A stretch of 64,000 nt of DNA from Flavobacterium haoranii (GTDB taxonomy: Bacteria > Bacteroidota > Bacteroidia > Flavobacteriales > Flavobacteriaceae), in contig NZ_CP045292.1 in assembly GCF_009363055.1 (NCBI RefSeq), forward strand, positions 806,001-870,000. Reading direction: 5' to 3'. The number at the start of each line of letters is the position of its first letter. Position 1 is the stretch's first letter. The translations under genes and the position numbers were made by a program. Below are positions 55,125 through 64,000 of this stretch, piece by piece. A model generated the notes under the pieces. It did not search any database and was not told the origin of the DNA. It saw only the letters and a program-made list of their open reading frames with translations.

Positions 55125-55556
55125 TTCTAAAACTATTGTTTTTGCTTTCGGAATGATTGTTAAACAATAGGGAGATGTTAACGCCATTGTAGACATTTCT
55201 CCTTTTTTAGGATTTATTTTTTTTGTTTTTACATGTAAAACTGAATCTACCCAATAAAGACTCTCTACTTCTATTTCATAACCACCAGAACTTTTTTGTC
55301 CCATAAAAACAGCTATTACCGAATTATTTTCAAAATCTGGTTCAAAAAGATGTACATCTTCTACTTGATCTAATTTCATTTTCTCAACAAAAGCTAAATA
55401 TTCTTCATTCGAATCTAAAACTTCAAATCCAGAATTCGACTTTCCACTATTTTGCGCTTTATAGATATTGTCAAATTGTGTATTCTCAAAAACTTTTGTT
55501 GGAGAACCACATGAAAATAACAAAGAGGAAAAAGAAATAAGTAGTATTTTTTTCAT
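55122..55556 (-). CDS. PrcB-domain lipoprotein
   Basis: This 144-residue protein has a lipoprotein signal (MKKILLISFSSLLFSCGS). Its C-terminal part matches the PrcB domain found in protease-complex subunits (GQKSSGGYEIEVESL, then MALTSPYCLTIIPK). PrcB binds and regulates the PrtP protease in Treponema; no protease is near here. The ATG at 55556 lies one base beyond the bshA stop codon, so the two genes are coupled. An upstream start inside bshA is unlikely. Confidence 0.8.
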   Translation of the reverse strand: MKKILLISFSSLLFSCGSPTKVFENTQFDNIYKAQNSGKSNSGFEVLDSNEEYLAFVEKMKLDQVEDVHLFEPDFENNSVIAVFMGQKSSGGYEIEVESLYWVDSVLHVKTKKINPKKGEMSTMALTSPYCLTIIPKAKTIVLE

Positions 55557-55557
55557 A

Positions 55558-56688
55558 TTAAACCAAAGATAAGGCTTCTTGATAAATTTGTTCGTATAAA
55601 GGAAGAATCTGCTGAATATCAAAGTTTTTAGCATTTTCTAGTGCATTCTGTTTGAAACTTAAAAGTCGGTTTTCGTCAGATAAAATTTGGATCGCATTTT
55701 GACTCATTTCCTCAATATTTCCAACATCACTTAAATATCCAGTTTTTCCATCAATATTTACTTCTGGTAAACCACCAGAATTACTTGAAATAACTGGAAC
55801 TCCGCAAGCCATAGCTTCTAGAGCAGCTAAACCAAAACTTTCGGTTTCAGAAGGCAATAGAAATAAATCGGAATAACATAAAATCTTATCAATTTCATTA
55901 CTATTTCCAAAGAAAACAACTTTATCGTGAATTTTAAGATCAATGCAACGCTGTTCTGCTTTTTCTTTTTCAGGTCCATCTCCAACCATCATTAACCTTG
56001 AAGGAACTTTTAATTGAATTTTATAGAAAATATCAATTACATCTTCAATACGTTTTACTTTTCTAAAGTTAGAAATATGTGTTACAATCTTCTCTCCTTC
56101 ATCTGCCATCAAAGAACGTGAACAAGGTAAATGTTTCGCTGCTTCACTTTTTACAATTTCAATAAAGTTTGGAACTACTTTAATTTCTTTTTTAATATCG
56201 AATAACTTATAAGTATCATCTCTCAAACTTTTCGAAACACTTGTAACCACATCTGAATTATTGATACTAAAAGTAACGGCTGGTTTATAAAACGGATGTT
56301 TACCAACAAGCGTAATATCAGTTCCATGTAAAGTTGTTACCATTGGGATATAAATTCCTTCTTCTGCTAACATTTGTTTTGCCATATAACCAGCATAAGC
56401 ATGAGGAATAGCATAATGTACATGCAACAAATCTATTTCATACAATTTAATCATATCAACTAACTTACTCGATAAAGCTAATTCATAAGGTTGATAATGA
56501 AACAAAGGATATTCTGGAACGTGAACTTCGTGATAAAAAATATTTTTATTTAATAATTCTAATCGAACAGGTTGACTGTAGGTAATAAAATGAATTTGGT
56601 GACCTCTTTTGGCTAACTCTAATCCAAGTTCAGTAGCGACAACTCCACTACCTCCAAATGTAGGATAACAAACTATTGCAATTTTCAT
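55558..56688 (-). CDS. bshA: N-acetyl-alpha-D-glucosaminyl L-malate synthase BshA
   Basis: BshA joins UDP-GlcNAc and L-malate, the first step in making bacillithiol, a low-molecular-weight thiol used in Firmicutes and some Bacteroidetes. The 376-residue GT4 glycosyltransferase shows KIAIVCYPTFGGSGVVATE, HVHYAIPHAYAGYM, TLHGTDITLVG, ISNFRKVKR and LLPSETESFGLAALEAMA. The downstream PrcB lipoprotein gene probably shares its transcript, although the roles are unrelated. BshB and BshC are not in the window. Confidence 0.93.
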   Translation of the reverse strand: MKIAIVCYPTFGGSGVVATELGLELAKRGHQIHFITYSQPVRLELLNKNIFYHEVHVPEYPLFHYQPYELALSSKLVDMIKLYEIDLLHVHYAIPHAYAGYMAKQMLAEEGIYIPMVTTLHGTDITLVGKHPFYKPAVTFSINNSDVVTSVSKSLRDDTYKLFDIKKEIKVVPNFIEIVKSEAAKHLPCSRSLMADEGEKIVTHISNFRKVKRIEDVIDIFYKIQLKVPSRLMMVGDGPEKEKAEQRCIDLKIHDKVVFFGNSNEIDKILCYSDLFLLPSETESFGLAALEAMACGVPVISSNSGGLPEVNIDGKTGYLSDVGNIEEMSQNAIQILSDENRLLSFKQNALENAKNFDIQQILPLYEQIYQEALSLV

Positions 56689-56754
56689 TTGTTTAATTTT
56701 AAAGGTATAAAGTTACACCTATTCGTTTGGTAAAAATTTTAATTATTCGTTAAA

Positions 56755-57210
56755 TTATTTTCTAAAAGCCGATTCGTACAAAGAAATCCATTGTTCTGGT
56801 GTCATTTTTTTTGATAATTCACCTAATAATTCAAATGGAATATCTTCGACTTTTTTAAAACGCATACAACTTTTTCCCATGTCTAATTTCTTCTTCGAAT
56901 GCTTTGGAAACTCGGCTACAAACCAATCGTATAACTGTTTATCTGCATAAATTCCCATGTGATAAAAATTGATGCTATTTTTTTGAGAAGCAAAACTCAT
57001 AAATGGTAGTGGCGTTTTAGGATCGCAATGATAACCCGCAGGATAAATTTCATGTGGCACCGAATATCCAATCATTCCATAACCCATAACTTCTTGAAAA
57101 CCTTTAGGTAAGTTCTCTAAAATTGTAGTTCTTAGTTTTTGTAAAGCTTCTCTTCTTTCTTTTGGAGCTTCATTAATATATTGTTCAGGTGAAGTTGCGC
57201 TAGATGTCAT
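56755..57210 (-). CDS. DUF1801 (YdhG/YdeI-like) protein
   Basis: This 151-residue protein matches the DUF1801 family: ATSPEQYINEAPKERREAL, EVMGYGMIGYSVP, FMSFASQKNSINFYHMGIY, LDMGKSCMRFKK and the WISLYESAFRK end. Some members contribute to iron or antibiotic tolerance in Bacillus, but function is mostly unknown. The ATG at 57210 is chosen over a TTG at 57219, since it lies one base beyond the GH3 gene's stop codon. Confidence 0.88.
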   Translation of the reverse strand: MTSSATSPEQYINEAPKERREALQKLRTTILENLPKGFQEVMGYGMIGYSVPHEIYPAGYHCDPKTPLPFMSFASQKNSINFYHMGIYADKQLYDWFVAEFPKHSKKKLDMGKSCMRFKKVEDIPFELLGELSKKMTPEQWISLYESAFRK

Positions 57211-57211
57211 T

Positions 57212-60124
57212 TTATTCAATTATTGATTCGTAAATAACTTTTTGAATATTTTCTCTAATATTTTCTCTTGAAAGCACATTTGTCTTTGCTTCCGGATATG
57301 TTCTGTTTGATAAAAATATGTAAACAATTTCTTTTTCGGGATCAGCCCAAGCCATTGTTCCTGTAAACCCAGTGTGTCCAAAACTTGTCATAGAAACACA
57401 ACCACAAGTTGGTCCGCTTTCACCTAGTTGAGGTTTATCGAAACCAACTCCTCTTCTATTTTCATCTTTACAATAATAACAAGTATTGAACTTTTCAAAA
57501 GTACTTTCAGAAAAATATTGATGTTCGCCATAATTTCCTTTTTGTAAAAACATCTGCATCATTTTGGCAACTTCTACACTATTTGAAAAAACACCCGCAT
57601 GTCCACCAACTCCACCTTGCATAGCTGCAGCCATATCGTGAACATAACCCTGAATAGTATCGTATCTAAAATAATTATCAATCTCTGTTGGAATAATTTC
57701 ATCTTTAGAAAATCTTCTTAAAGGATTGTACAACATTCTATTGGCACCTAAACTTTTATAGAAATTATTTTCAACTAGTTCATCTAAAGATTTTCCTGTA
57801 GTTTTCTCTAAATATTGTTTTAGAATAATAAACGAAAAATCACTGTATTTATATTGAACTTTCGGTAGCAATTCACTATCTGCTATGGCTTTAATAATAG
57901 TATCATTATAATCACTTCTTAGATATAATTTATCGGTAACTTGAATTGAAAATTCTTTCGAATATTCTGGTCTATAATATTTAGCATCTGGTTTTCCTAA
58001 AGAATCCAAAGTAGCTTTATAAAAGCCAATCCACGGATAAAAACGAGCTTGATGTGTTAACATATCAACTAAAGTTGCATTTTTTTTATTCGATTGATTA
58101 AATACAGGAAGCATATTTCCTAATTTAGAATCCATTTTAAGCTTCCCTTTATCGAACTGAATCATCACATTTGGTAAGGTTGCCAAAATTTTCGTCAATG
58201 AAGCTACATCATACAAGTCGGTATTTTTAACGTGAAGCTTCTTGTCGTATGTATGATAACCAAATGATTTTTCGTAAACAATTTTCCCTTTTCGAGCTAC
58301 TAAAACTTGTAAGCCTGGCGTCATTTTTTTATCAATTGCATAATTTGCAATCGAATCTATTTTATTTAGAATTTTACCATCTAACCCAACGTTTTCTGGA
58401 GCACCATAACCTAAACGATTCATTTTTTTAGTAGTAAAACCATCGTTTACATAAAACTCATCATTAATAGAAACTGGTAATCTTCCTTTACAACCAATTG
58501 CTCCAAAAATTGCTTCTGCAGCCGCAGTATGAGCAAAATTATTATTTTGATAAGCTACTAATAAAGCCTCAATTTTATCGAAAGATTTTATTTTTAAAAG
58601 CGAATAAGGCTTTGTAAAAAACGTAACAATTGTTTTGTTGTGTTTTGAAATTTGTTCAATCCAAAGTTGTTCTCTGAAAGATAAATCGTGATTTTTCCAA
58701 GCACCATCAGCTTTGTGATATCCAATAATCACTTTTGTATAATCTTTTAATTTTACTAAAACAGAATCTAAATTGGTTGAGTTAATATAATCTACTTTAG
58801 TGTATTCATTTAATTTCGAAAGGAATTCAGTTTCATCGTCATTACCAATTTTTACATAAGCTATTTTTTCATTTTCAAGCTTTTTAATTGGTACAATCGA
58901 TTCTTTATTTTTTAATAACGTTAAAGCATTTTCATATAACAAATAATTTAAAGCATCGTATTCCGATTTATTTAAATCATCATATAAATTATTCAGTTCA
59001 ATTGGTTTATAATCATTTAAACCTGCTTTGTATTTATAGGCAAGAATCTTTTTAACCGATTGTTCTAATCTTTCTTCAGTTAAACTTCCATTTTGAAAAG
59101 CTTCTTGAAACTTCTTGATTGCAACCGGAACATTTTCGGCAAATAATAAAACGTCATTTCCTGCTAAAAATGCTTCTAAATCAATTGCACCAGGTTCTTT
59201 AAAATTACTTGCCCCTTTCATGTTGAGTGCATCTGTAAAAATTAATCCCGTAAAACCAAGTTCTTTCTTTAAAATATTGGTTACTACATTATAAGAAATT
59301 GATGTAGGATATCCTTCGCGAGGTTCTAAACTTGGTACATTTAAGTGCGCCACCATAACACTCGCTAAACCTTTATTTATCAATTCTTTATATGGATATA
59401 ATTCTACATCATCTAACCTTTGTTTATCAAAATTTACCATTGGTAAAGTATGATGCGAATCGGTTGAAGTGTCGCCATGACCTGGAAAATGCTTCGCTGT
59501 TGCAAAAACGCCTTCACTTTGTAAACCTATCATTAAAGCTTCGGCACCATTGGTAACATTTATTTTATCTTCACCAAACGAGCGATTTCCGATAATAGGA
59601 TTCTTAGGATTAGTATTAATGTCGACTACTGGAGCAAAATTGAAATGAATTCCCATTCTTTTAGATTGGCGTCCCATTTGTTTCCCCATTTCCTCGATTA
59701 ATTTATAATCTTGAACTGCACCCAATGTCATATTCCAAGGATAACGATAAGTAGAATCTAATCGCATACTTAAACCCCATTCGGCATCTATTCCTATAAA
59801 AAGAGGAACTTTAGATTTTGATTGATATCTATTGGTAAGTTTTGCTTGTCGAACAGGTCCGCCTTGGAAGAAAATTAAACCGCCAACGTTATATTTCTCA
59901 ACCAATTGATCTATTTCTTTAAAATGATTTTCATTTTTATTAGAATAAGCAGCAACCATAAATAATTGCCCTACTTTTTCTTCAAAAGACATTTTATTGT
60001 AAATACTATCGACCCATTTTTTTTGAGTAACCAATTTATTCGGCACAATAGTTTTAGAAATATTTTGAGAATATGATGTATATATTGAAACTACAAGTAA
60101 AAGTAGTATTGGTAATTTTCGCAT
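57212..60124 (-). CDS. GH3 N-acetylhexosaminidase (NagZ-like) fused to a serine beta-lactamase-like domain
   Basis: This 970-residue protein has a signal peptide (LPILLLLVVSIYTSYSQ) and two enzymatic domains. Residues about 30-380 form a GH3 domain of NagZ type: FIGIDAEWGLSMRL, FAPVVDINTNPKNPIIGNRS and the catalytic KHFPGHGDTSTDSHHTLP loop. A middle GH3 C-terminal domain follows. Residues about 600-970 form a penicillin-binding/beta-lactamase fold with Ser642 and Lys645 in ASLTK, YKYSDFSF (Tyr-x-Ser motif) and GHTGFTGT. It probably recycles or trims peptidoglycan in the periplasm, pairing sugar removal with peptide cleavage. The beta-lactamase part may be an esterase or peptidase. Confidence 0.87.
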   Translation of the reverse strand: MRKLPILLLLVVSIYTSYSQNISKTIVPNKLVTQKKWVDSIYNKMSFEEKVGQLFMVAAYSNKNENHFKEIDQLVEKYNVGGLIFFQGGPVRQAKLTNRYQSKSKVPLFIGIDAEWGLSMRLDSTYRYPWNMTLGAVQDYKLIEEMGKQMGRQSKRMGIHFNFAPVVDINTNPKNPIIGNRSFGEDKINVTNGAEALMIGLQSEGVFATAKHFPGHGDTSTDSHHTLPMVNFDKQRLDDVELYPYKELINKGLASVMVAHLNVPSLEPREGYPTSISYNVVTNILKKELGFTGLIFTDALNMKGASNFKEPGAIDLEAFLAGNDVLLFAENVPVAIKKFQEAFQNGSLTEERLEQSVKKILAYKYKAGLNDYKPIELNNLYDDLNKSEYDALNYLLYENALTLLKNKESIVPIKKLENEKIAYVKIGNDDETEFLSKLNEYTKVDYINSTNLDSVLVKLKDYTKVIIGYHKADGAWKNHDLSFREQLWIEQISKHNKTIVTFFTKPYSLLKIKSFDKIEALLVAYQNNNFAHTAAAEAIFGAIGCKGRLPVSINDEFYVNDGFTTKKMNRLGYGAPENVGLDGKILNKIDSIANYAIDKKMTPGLQVLVARKGKIVYEKSFGYHTYDKKLHVKNTDLYDVASLTKILATLPNVMIQFDKGKLKMDSKLGNMLPVFNQSNKKNATLVDMLTHQARFYPWIGFYKATLDSLGKPDAKYYRPEYSKEFSIQVTDKLYLRSDYNDTIIKAIADSELLPKVQYKYSDFSFIILKQYLEKTTGKSLDELVENNFYKSLGANRMLYNPLRRFSKDEIIPTEIDNYFRYDTIQGYVHDMAAAMQGGVGGHAGVFSNSVEVAKMMQMFLQKGNYGEHQYFSESTFEKFNTCYYCKDENRRGVGFDKPQLGESGPTCGCVSMTSFGHTGFTGTMAWADPEKEIVYIFLSNRTYPEAKTNVLSRENIRENIQKVIYESIIE

Positions 60125-60250
60125 AAATAAAAGTTTGATTCTTTGTTATCAGCACTAAATCTATGCCAAATTACTATTTATCTTTATTAAAATAAAACGT
60201 TTTAAGTTTATTTTATAAAGAAAGTTGTTAACGAGTAAAGTTTATAGTTT

Positions 60251-61468
60251 TTATAAATCGATATGACGGTCGTGATAACCTAATAAATACAATACACCGT
60301 CTAAACCTATACTAGAAATTGAACTTTGAGCATTGTCTTTAACTTTAGGCTTAGCGTGAAAAGCAATACCTAATCCCGCTAAATTAATCATCGGTAAATC
60401 ATTTGCTCCATCGCCTACAGCTATAGTTTGATTAATATCGATACCTTCTAATCTTGCAAGTTCCTGAAGATATTCAGCTTTTTTATTACCATCAACAATT
60501 TCACCAAGATAACCACCGGTTAAAACGCCATCTTTAATTTCTAGTTGATTAGCAAAAACATAATCTATACCTAATTCTTTTTGAAGATAATGACCAAAAT
60601 AAGTAAAGCCACCAGAAAGAATAGCTGTTTTAAATCCGTTTGCTTTTAAAGTATTGATGAGTCTTCTTGCCCCTTTTGTTATTGGTAAATTTACAGCAAC
60701 TTCTTGTAAAACATTTTCACTTAAACCTTTTAAAAGTTTCATACGTGTCACAAAACTTTCTTTAAAGTCAATTTCACCTTGCATGGCCGATTCTGTAATT
60801 GCTTTCACTTGTTCGCCTACACCAGCAAGTTCTGCTAATTCATCAATAACTTCAGTTTGAATTAATGTAGAATCCATATCAAAACAAACTAAACGTCTGT
60901 TCCTACGAAACATATTATCTTCTTGAAATGCTATATCTAAATCTAAATCTCTAGATATTTGCATAAATTTTTCGGTAAATTCGGCTTTATTATGAATTGC
61001 ACCACGAATTGACAATTGAATTGATGCTCTTGGGTATTCATCTTCTTTAATTAAAGAAGCTCTACCTGTTAAACGTTTGATGGCATCAATATTTAAATTC
61101 TTTTCAGATATAACTTTAGTTACTTCTGAAATCTGTTCAGCGGTAAGTTTTTCCCCTAATAAAGTAACTATGTATCTATCTTTACCTTGTTGGTGAACCC
61201 AAGACTCATAATCTTCTAATGAAATGGGAGTAAATTTTGCTTTAATACCCACTTCATAAGATTTAAATAACAAATCTTTTAAAACAGCTGCCGATTTTTT
61301 ACCCGATTTTATTTGGAAAAGAATTCCAAGTGATAATGTATTGTGAATATTAGCTTGACCAATATCTAATATTTTGGCATCGTAAGCTGCTAAAACACCT
61401 GTTAAAGATGATGTTAAACCTGGTTTGTCTTGACCAGATATATTCAATAAAAATATATCACTATCCAT
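60251..61468 (-). CDS. serB: Phosphoserine phosphatase with two ACT-like domains
   Basis: SerB makes L-serine from phosphoserine, the last step of serine synthesis. The first 170 or so residues form two ACT-like regulatory domains (LLNISGQDKPGLTSSLTGV, IVTLLGEKLTAEQIS). The HAD phosphatase follows: nucleophile Asp197 with Asp199 in FDMDSTLIQTE, AILSGGFTYFG (motif II) and TIAVGDGANDLPMI (motif III). Total length 405 residues matches the two-ACT type. Serine may act as feedback effector through the ACT domains. Confidence 0.95.
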   Translation of the reverse strand: MDSDIFLLNISGQDKPGLTSSLTGVLAAYDAKILDIGQANIHNTLSLGILFQIKSGKKSAAVLKDLLFKSYEVGIKAKFTPISLEDYESWVHQQGKDRYIVTLLGEKLTAEQISEVTKVISEKNLNIDAIKRLTGRASLIKEDEYPRASIQLSIRGAIHNKAEFTEKFMQISRDLDLDIAFQEDNMFRRNRRLVCFDMDSTLIQTEVIDELAELAGVGEQVKAITESAMQGEIDFKESFVTRMKLLKGLSENVLQEVAVNLPITKGARRLINTLKANGFKTAILSGGFTYFGHYLQKELGIDYVFANQLEIKDGVLTGGYLGEIVDGNKKAEYLQELARLEGIDINQTIAVGDGANDLPMINLAGLGIAFHAKPKVKDNAQSSISSIGLDGVLYLLGYHDRHIDL

Positions 61469-61507
61469 TATTTGATAAGAAGAAATAAAAGAAAAATCTA
61501 TCTGTTT

Positions 61508-61990
61508 TTAAAAAAATCGACTATGCCAGCTCTCGCTTGCAGGTACTTCCCAAAAATCTTCCCATTCTTCGATAGTATTAACTAAGTTATTAAAAACTAT
61601 TGTATTAGAAGAAACAGATTTTTGTTTAGCCATTTGCTTAAACTCAATCAATGTTTTATGAGCAATAAAATCGCCTTGTTTGTAAGTAACATTCATTTTG
61701 TCTAATAAATCTATAGAATATTTAGCTTCTAAATCTTGTATAAATTTAACAGAAGCATCTATAGAACAACCTGTTGCAGATTGTATATCTTGATTTACAG
61801 CAATGATAATAAAACGATTGTACTTTATTGTGAAAGAAGACTCTAAACCTTGTCCGTGAGCTGCCCAATTTTCAATAAATTCTTTCGTTGCGGTTTCGAT
61901 TTCAGCAACTTCATCATCAGTTAGCTTTCTATTAGATTGATAAATCCAAATACGAGAATGCTTAGGTAAAGTATCGAATGGAACGTACAT
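61508..61990 (-). CDS. Conserved hypothetical protein (no ABC ATPase motifs)
   Basis: This 160-residue cytoplasmic protein starts MYVPFDTLPKHSRIWIYQ and is conserved in flavobacteria as I recall it. It has been labelled ABC transporter ATPase in databases, but I see no Walker A, signature or Walker B motif, so the label seems wrong. Its most striking parts are SATGCSIDASVKFI, with a cysteine, and the end WEVPASESWHSRFF. It is the middle gene between serB and a secreted hypothetical gene, the latter only two bases away. The function is unknown. Confidence 0.75.
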   Translation of the reverse strand: MYVPFDTLPKHSRIWIYQSNRKLTDDEVAEIETATKEFIENWAAHGQGLESSFTIKYNRFIIIAVNQDIQSATGCSIDASVKFIQDLEAKYSIDLLDKMNVTYKQGDFIAHKTLIEFKQMAKQKSVSSNTIVFNNLVNTIEEWEDFWEVPASESWHSRFF

Positions 61991-61992
61991 TT

Positions 61993-62604
61993 TTAATCTT
62001 TTGTTATATCAGAAATTATTTTGTAAGTAACGAATTTTTTTGTTTTAGTATCGTAAATCTCTAGTAAATAGTATGAAACTGTGATTTCTGCATTAGCTTT
62101 TAATACATTATCGGTAACAAGAAAAGCATTATCAAAATCATGTAAAACTATTAATTCATGTTTTTTACCTGAACTCTCAGCTAATTCTATTGTTAAAAAT
62201 TGACCACTTACTATTTTTTTAAATTTACCTGTAACAACTTCGTCTTCAGAAGAATCTTCAGAAGCATATTTTTCTGCAATACCTGTATCTAACATAGCAT
62301 TAACAAAGGCAGGACAATTAGTAGCTAATTTCATCCCCATATCTTCTCCTAAAGTTTCGATAGCTTTATCATTTCCAATAATATTATCTCCGTAATAAAA
62401 CGCTACGTCTGATTTATATTTTGTTACACCTTGTAACATACATAAACCTAAAACCATTTCGAAATTCTCTTTTGTAATTTTCTCTTTAGAACTACATTCA
62501 CAAGCATCATCTGCTAATTTTGAAACTAATTCGTCTTTCGTCATAGTTTGAGAAAAAGACAATTGAACTAATAAAACGGAAACAATAAATAAAATTTTCT
62601 TCAT
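61993..62604 (-). CDS. Hypothetical exported protein
   Basis: This 203-residue protein has a signal peptide (MKKILFIVSVLLVQLSFSQ) and a first half with cysteines (DACECSSKE, LGLCML, NCPAF) that may form disulfides. The second half is predicted beta-rich. No family is recognised. The ATG at 62604 is preferred over a start eight codons upstream, as it leaves one base after the Fe-S protein stop. It is probably co-transcribed with that gene and with the 61990 gene downstream. Confidence 0.75.
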   Translation of the reverse strand: MKKILFIVSVLLVQLSFSQTMTKDELVSKLADDACECSSKEKITKENFEMVLGLCMLQGVTKYKSDVAFYYGDNIIGNDKAIETLGEDMGMKLATNCPAFVNAMLDTGIAEKYASEDSSEDEVVTGKFKKIVSGQFLTIELAESSGKKHELIVLHDFDNAFLVTDNVLKANAEITVSYYLLEIYDTKTKKFVTYKIISDITKD

Positions 62605-62605
62605 A

Positions 62606-63397
62606 TTATAAATCTTGAGCGTTAGCAATAATTTCGGCGATATCTAAAACTTTAACTTCATTTTCTTTGTGTGCAAATTTTACACCATCTGTCATCATTG
62701 TATTACAATAAGGACAACCAGTAGCAATAATGTTTGGATTGGTTTCTAGAGCATCTTGAGTTCTTAAAACATTGATATCCATATTTCCTTTTTCTGGTTC
62801 TTTAAACATTTGCGCTCCTCCTGCACCACAACATAAGGCTGAACTCTTACTTCTTTTCATTTCAACAACTTCAGCATTTGTTTTAGTAAGCACTTCTCTA
62901 GGAGCTTGGTATTCGTTATTAGCTCTACCTAAATAACAAGGATCGTGAAAAGTAATTTTACTTCCTTTATAAGTATCTTTATTAAAATCGATTCGACCTT
63001 CGCTTAAAAGTTGTTGTAAAAATTGAGTGTGATGTAGTACCTCATAATTTCCACCTAAACTTGGATATTCATTCTTTAAACAGTTAAAAGAATGTGGGTC
63101 GCAAGTAACTATTTTTTTTACTTCATAAGCATTTAATAATTCGATATTCATTAAAGCTTGCATTTGAAATAAAAATTCATTTCCTGCTCTTTTTGCAACA
63201 TCACCAGTACAGCTTTCTTCAGTTCCAAGAACTGCAAAATTTACATTTGCTTTGTTTAAAATTTTAACAAAAGCTCTAGTAATTTTTTTTGCTCTGTCAT
63301 CGTAACTACCAGCAGAACCAACCCAAAATAAAATTTCTGGTTGTTTACCTTCGGCCATCATATCGGCCATTGTTGGCACTATTAAATTTTCTGACAT
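62606..63397 (-). CDS. HdrB-like (CCG-domain) iron-sulfur protein
   Basis: This 263-residue protein has two CCG-type cysteine-rich motifs: YLGRANN with DPCYLG, CCGAGGAQMFKE, and an early site around VTCDPHSFNCLKNEYP; GCPYCNTMMTDG follows. Such domains in HdrB and glycolate-oxidase subunits bind iron-sulfur clusters and pass electrons. It follows an HdrC-like iron-sulfur protein by 62 bases. Together they probably form an electron-transfer pair with an unknown donor. Confidence 0.87.
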   Translation of the reverse strand: MSENLIVPTMADMMAEGKQPEILFWVGSAGSYDDRAKKITRAFVKILNKANVNFAVLGTEESCTGDVAKRAGNEFLFQMQALMNIELLNAYEVKKIVTCDPHSFNCLKNEYPSLGGNYEVLHHTQFLQQLLSEGRIDFNKDTYKGSKITFHDPCYLGRANNEYQAPREVLTKTNAEVVEMKRSKSSALCCGAGGAQMFKEPEKGNMDINVLRTQDALETNPNIIATGCPYCNTMMTDGVKFAHKENEVKVLDIAEIIANAQDL

Positions 63398-63459
63398 ATT
63401 ATTTTATTTTAAATCAATATTTAGAAATATACTCTAACTATCTAATTTTAATATTTTTA

Positions 63460-64000
63460 CTACTCGTTTTTCCAATTTAAACGGTCCATTTGACTGTAAG
63501 GCCAAGGCGCACCATTATTTTCAATATTACTCATCATGTTATTTAATTCCATAGGTGCAGCACTTTGCTCCATAACTAAATAACGACGCATATCTACAAT
63601 AATTGATAACGGACTAATATTAACTGGACATTCTTCAACACAAGCGTTACATGTTGTACAAGCCCAAAGTTCTTCAGGAGTAATATAATCGTTTAATAAA
63701 GATTTTCCATCATCTACAAATTTACCTCCATTTGCATCGATGTTTTTACCAACTTCTTCTAAACGATCTCTTGTATCCATCATAATTTTACGAGGCGATA
63801 ATTTTTTACCTGTAAGATTTGCTGGACAAGATGAAGTACAACGACCACATTCTGTACAAGTGTAAGCGTTTAATAATTGTACCCAATTTAAATCTTGAAC
63901 ATCTGAAGCACCAAATTTAGCAGGTACAGCATCTGGATTTGCTGGCGCTGCAAACGGATCAGCACTTGGATCCATCATTAATTTTACTTCATTGGTAACA
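63460..64000 (-). CDS. HdrC-like 4Fe-4S protein, 3' part (start beyond window)
   Basis: This frame continues past the window edge (VTNEVKLMMDPSADPFA), so the Met at 63978 is not the start. Two 4Fe-4S motifs are visible: CTECGRCTSSCPAN and CTTCNACVEECPVN. This pattern and the adjacent HdrB-like gene suggest the iron-sulfur electron-transfer part of a larger membrane protein; relatives in Bacteroidetes have an N-terminal membrane domain (not visible here). The C-terminus ends in a segment with DMRRYLVMEQS and WPYSQMDRLNWKNE. Confidence 0.88.
   Translation of the reverse strand, partial: VTNEVKLMMDPSADPFAAPANPDAVPAKFGASDVQDLNWVQLLNAYTCTECGRCTSSCPANLTGKKLSPRKIMMDTRDRLEEVGKNIDANGGKFVDDGKSLLNDYITPEELWACTTCNACVEECPVNISPLSIIVDMRRYLVMEQSAAPMELNNMMSNIENNGAPWPYSQMDRLNWKNE

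Overview
The window looks like a chromosome segment from a member of the Flavobacteriaceae, most likely Flavobacterium or a close relative. The DNA is strongly AT-rich and start codons lack clear Shine-Dalgarno sequences. Several promoters have the Bacteroidetes TTG / TAnnTTTG form. The gene content is typical of the group: a type IX secretion cargo protein, bacillithiol synthesis (BshA), a DUF4159 protein, an OmpA porin with thrombospondin-type-3 repeats, a TamB-like giant, a fused E1 alpha/beta 2-oxoacid dehydrogenase and a GH3/beta-lactamase fusion. I see no prophage, CRISPR array or intact insertion sequence. Most of the window is housekeeping sequence. No wholly new system was demonstrated; the best leads are the decayed genes and the acetate regulatory island.

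Layout. 1-5.2 kb: 3' part of gyrA, a TPR protein, an NlpC/P60 peptidase and a thiolase. 5.4-5.8 kb: a tRNA operon Ser(GCU)-Pro(UGG)-Arg(UCU) with a recognisable promoter and terminator. 5.8-11.6 kb: a compact minus-strand run of RNA-modification and membrane genes (THUMP-like methyltransferase, AI-2E family transporter, TrmH-type methyltransferase, a frameshifted DUF4159 gene, rsmE, tsaD). 11.7-20.4 kb: tamB, then glycolytic genes pfkA, gap, an N-acetylglucosamine kinase-like gene, mgsA and a DUF2461 gene. 20.3-24.8 kb: minus-strand envelope genes, including an ompA gene interrupted by an in-frame stop.

24.9-39.0 kb is a coherent short-chain fatty acid (acetate/propionate) island. It holds a cNMP/CBS/DUF294 signalling protein with a DnaQ-type exonuclease, acetyl-CoA and propionyl-CoA-type synthetases, a receiver-only response regulator, a symporter-fused histidine kinase resembling CrbS, a small membrane protein, an ActP-type symporter with its DUF4212 small subunit, an outer-membrane porin, and a zinc-ribbon/HTH protein resembling the N-terminus of IS1-family transposases. 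Together they suggest a sense, import and activate route: porin, symporter, synthetases, controlled by the two-component pair and perhaps by the zinc-ribbon protein.

39.3-40.1 kb holds a chimeric gene. Its N-terminus is that of a SusC/D-locus-type propeller sensor and its C-terminus is the last domain of a GH3 beta-glucosidase. It is best read as the scar of a large deletion that removed a polysaccharide utilization locus. 40.1-64 kb returns to housekeeping: fused 2-oxoacid dehydrogenase E1, an Fe(II) dioxygenase, an SUI1-like factor, a nucleoside phosphorylase, an orphan binding protein, ung, mutS2, aroC, an LpxH-like phosphatase, bshA, a NagZ-like/beta-lactamase fusion, serB and an HdrBC-like iron-sulfur pair that runs off the window. 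Two intergenic palindromic repeat elements lie near 44.6 and 49.8 kb.
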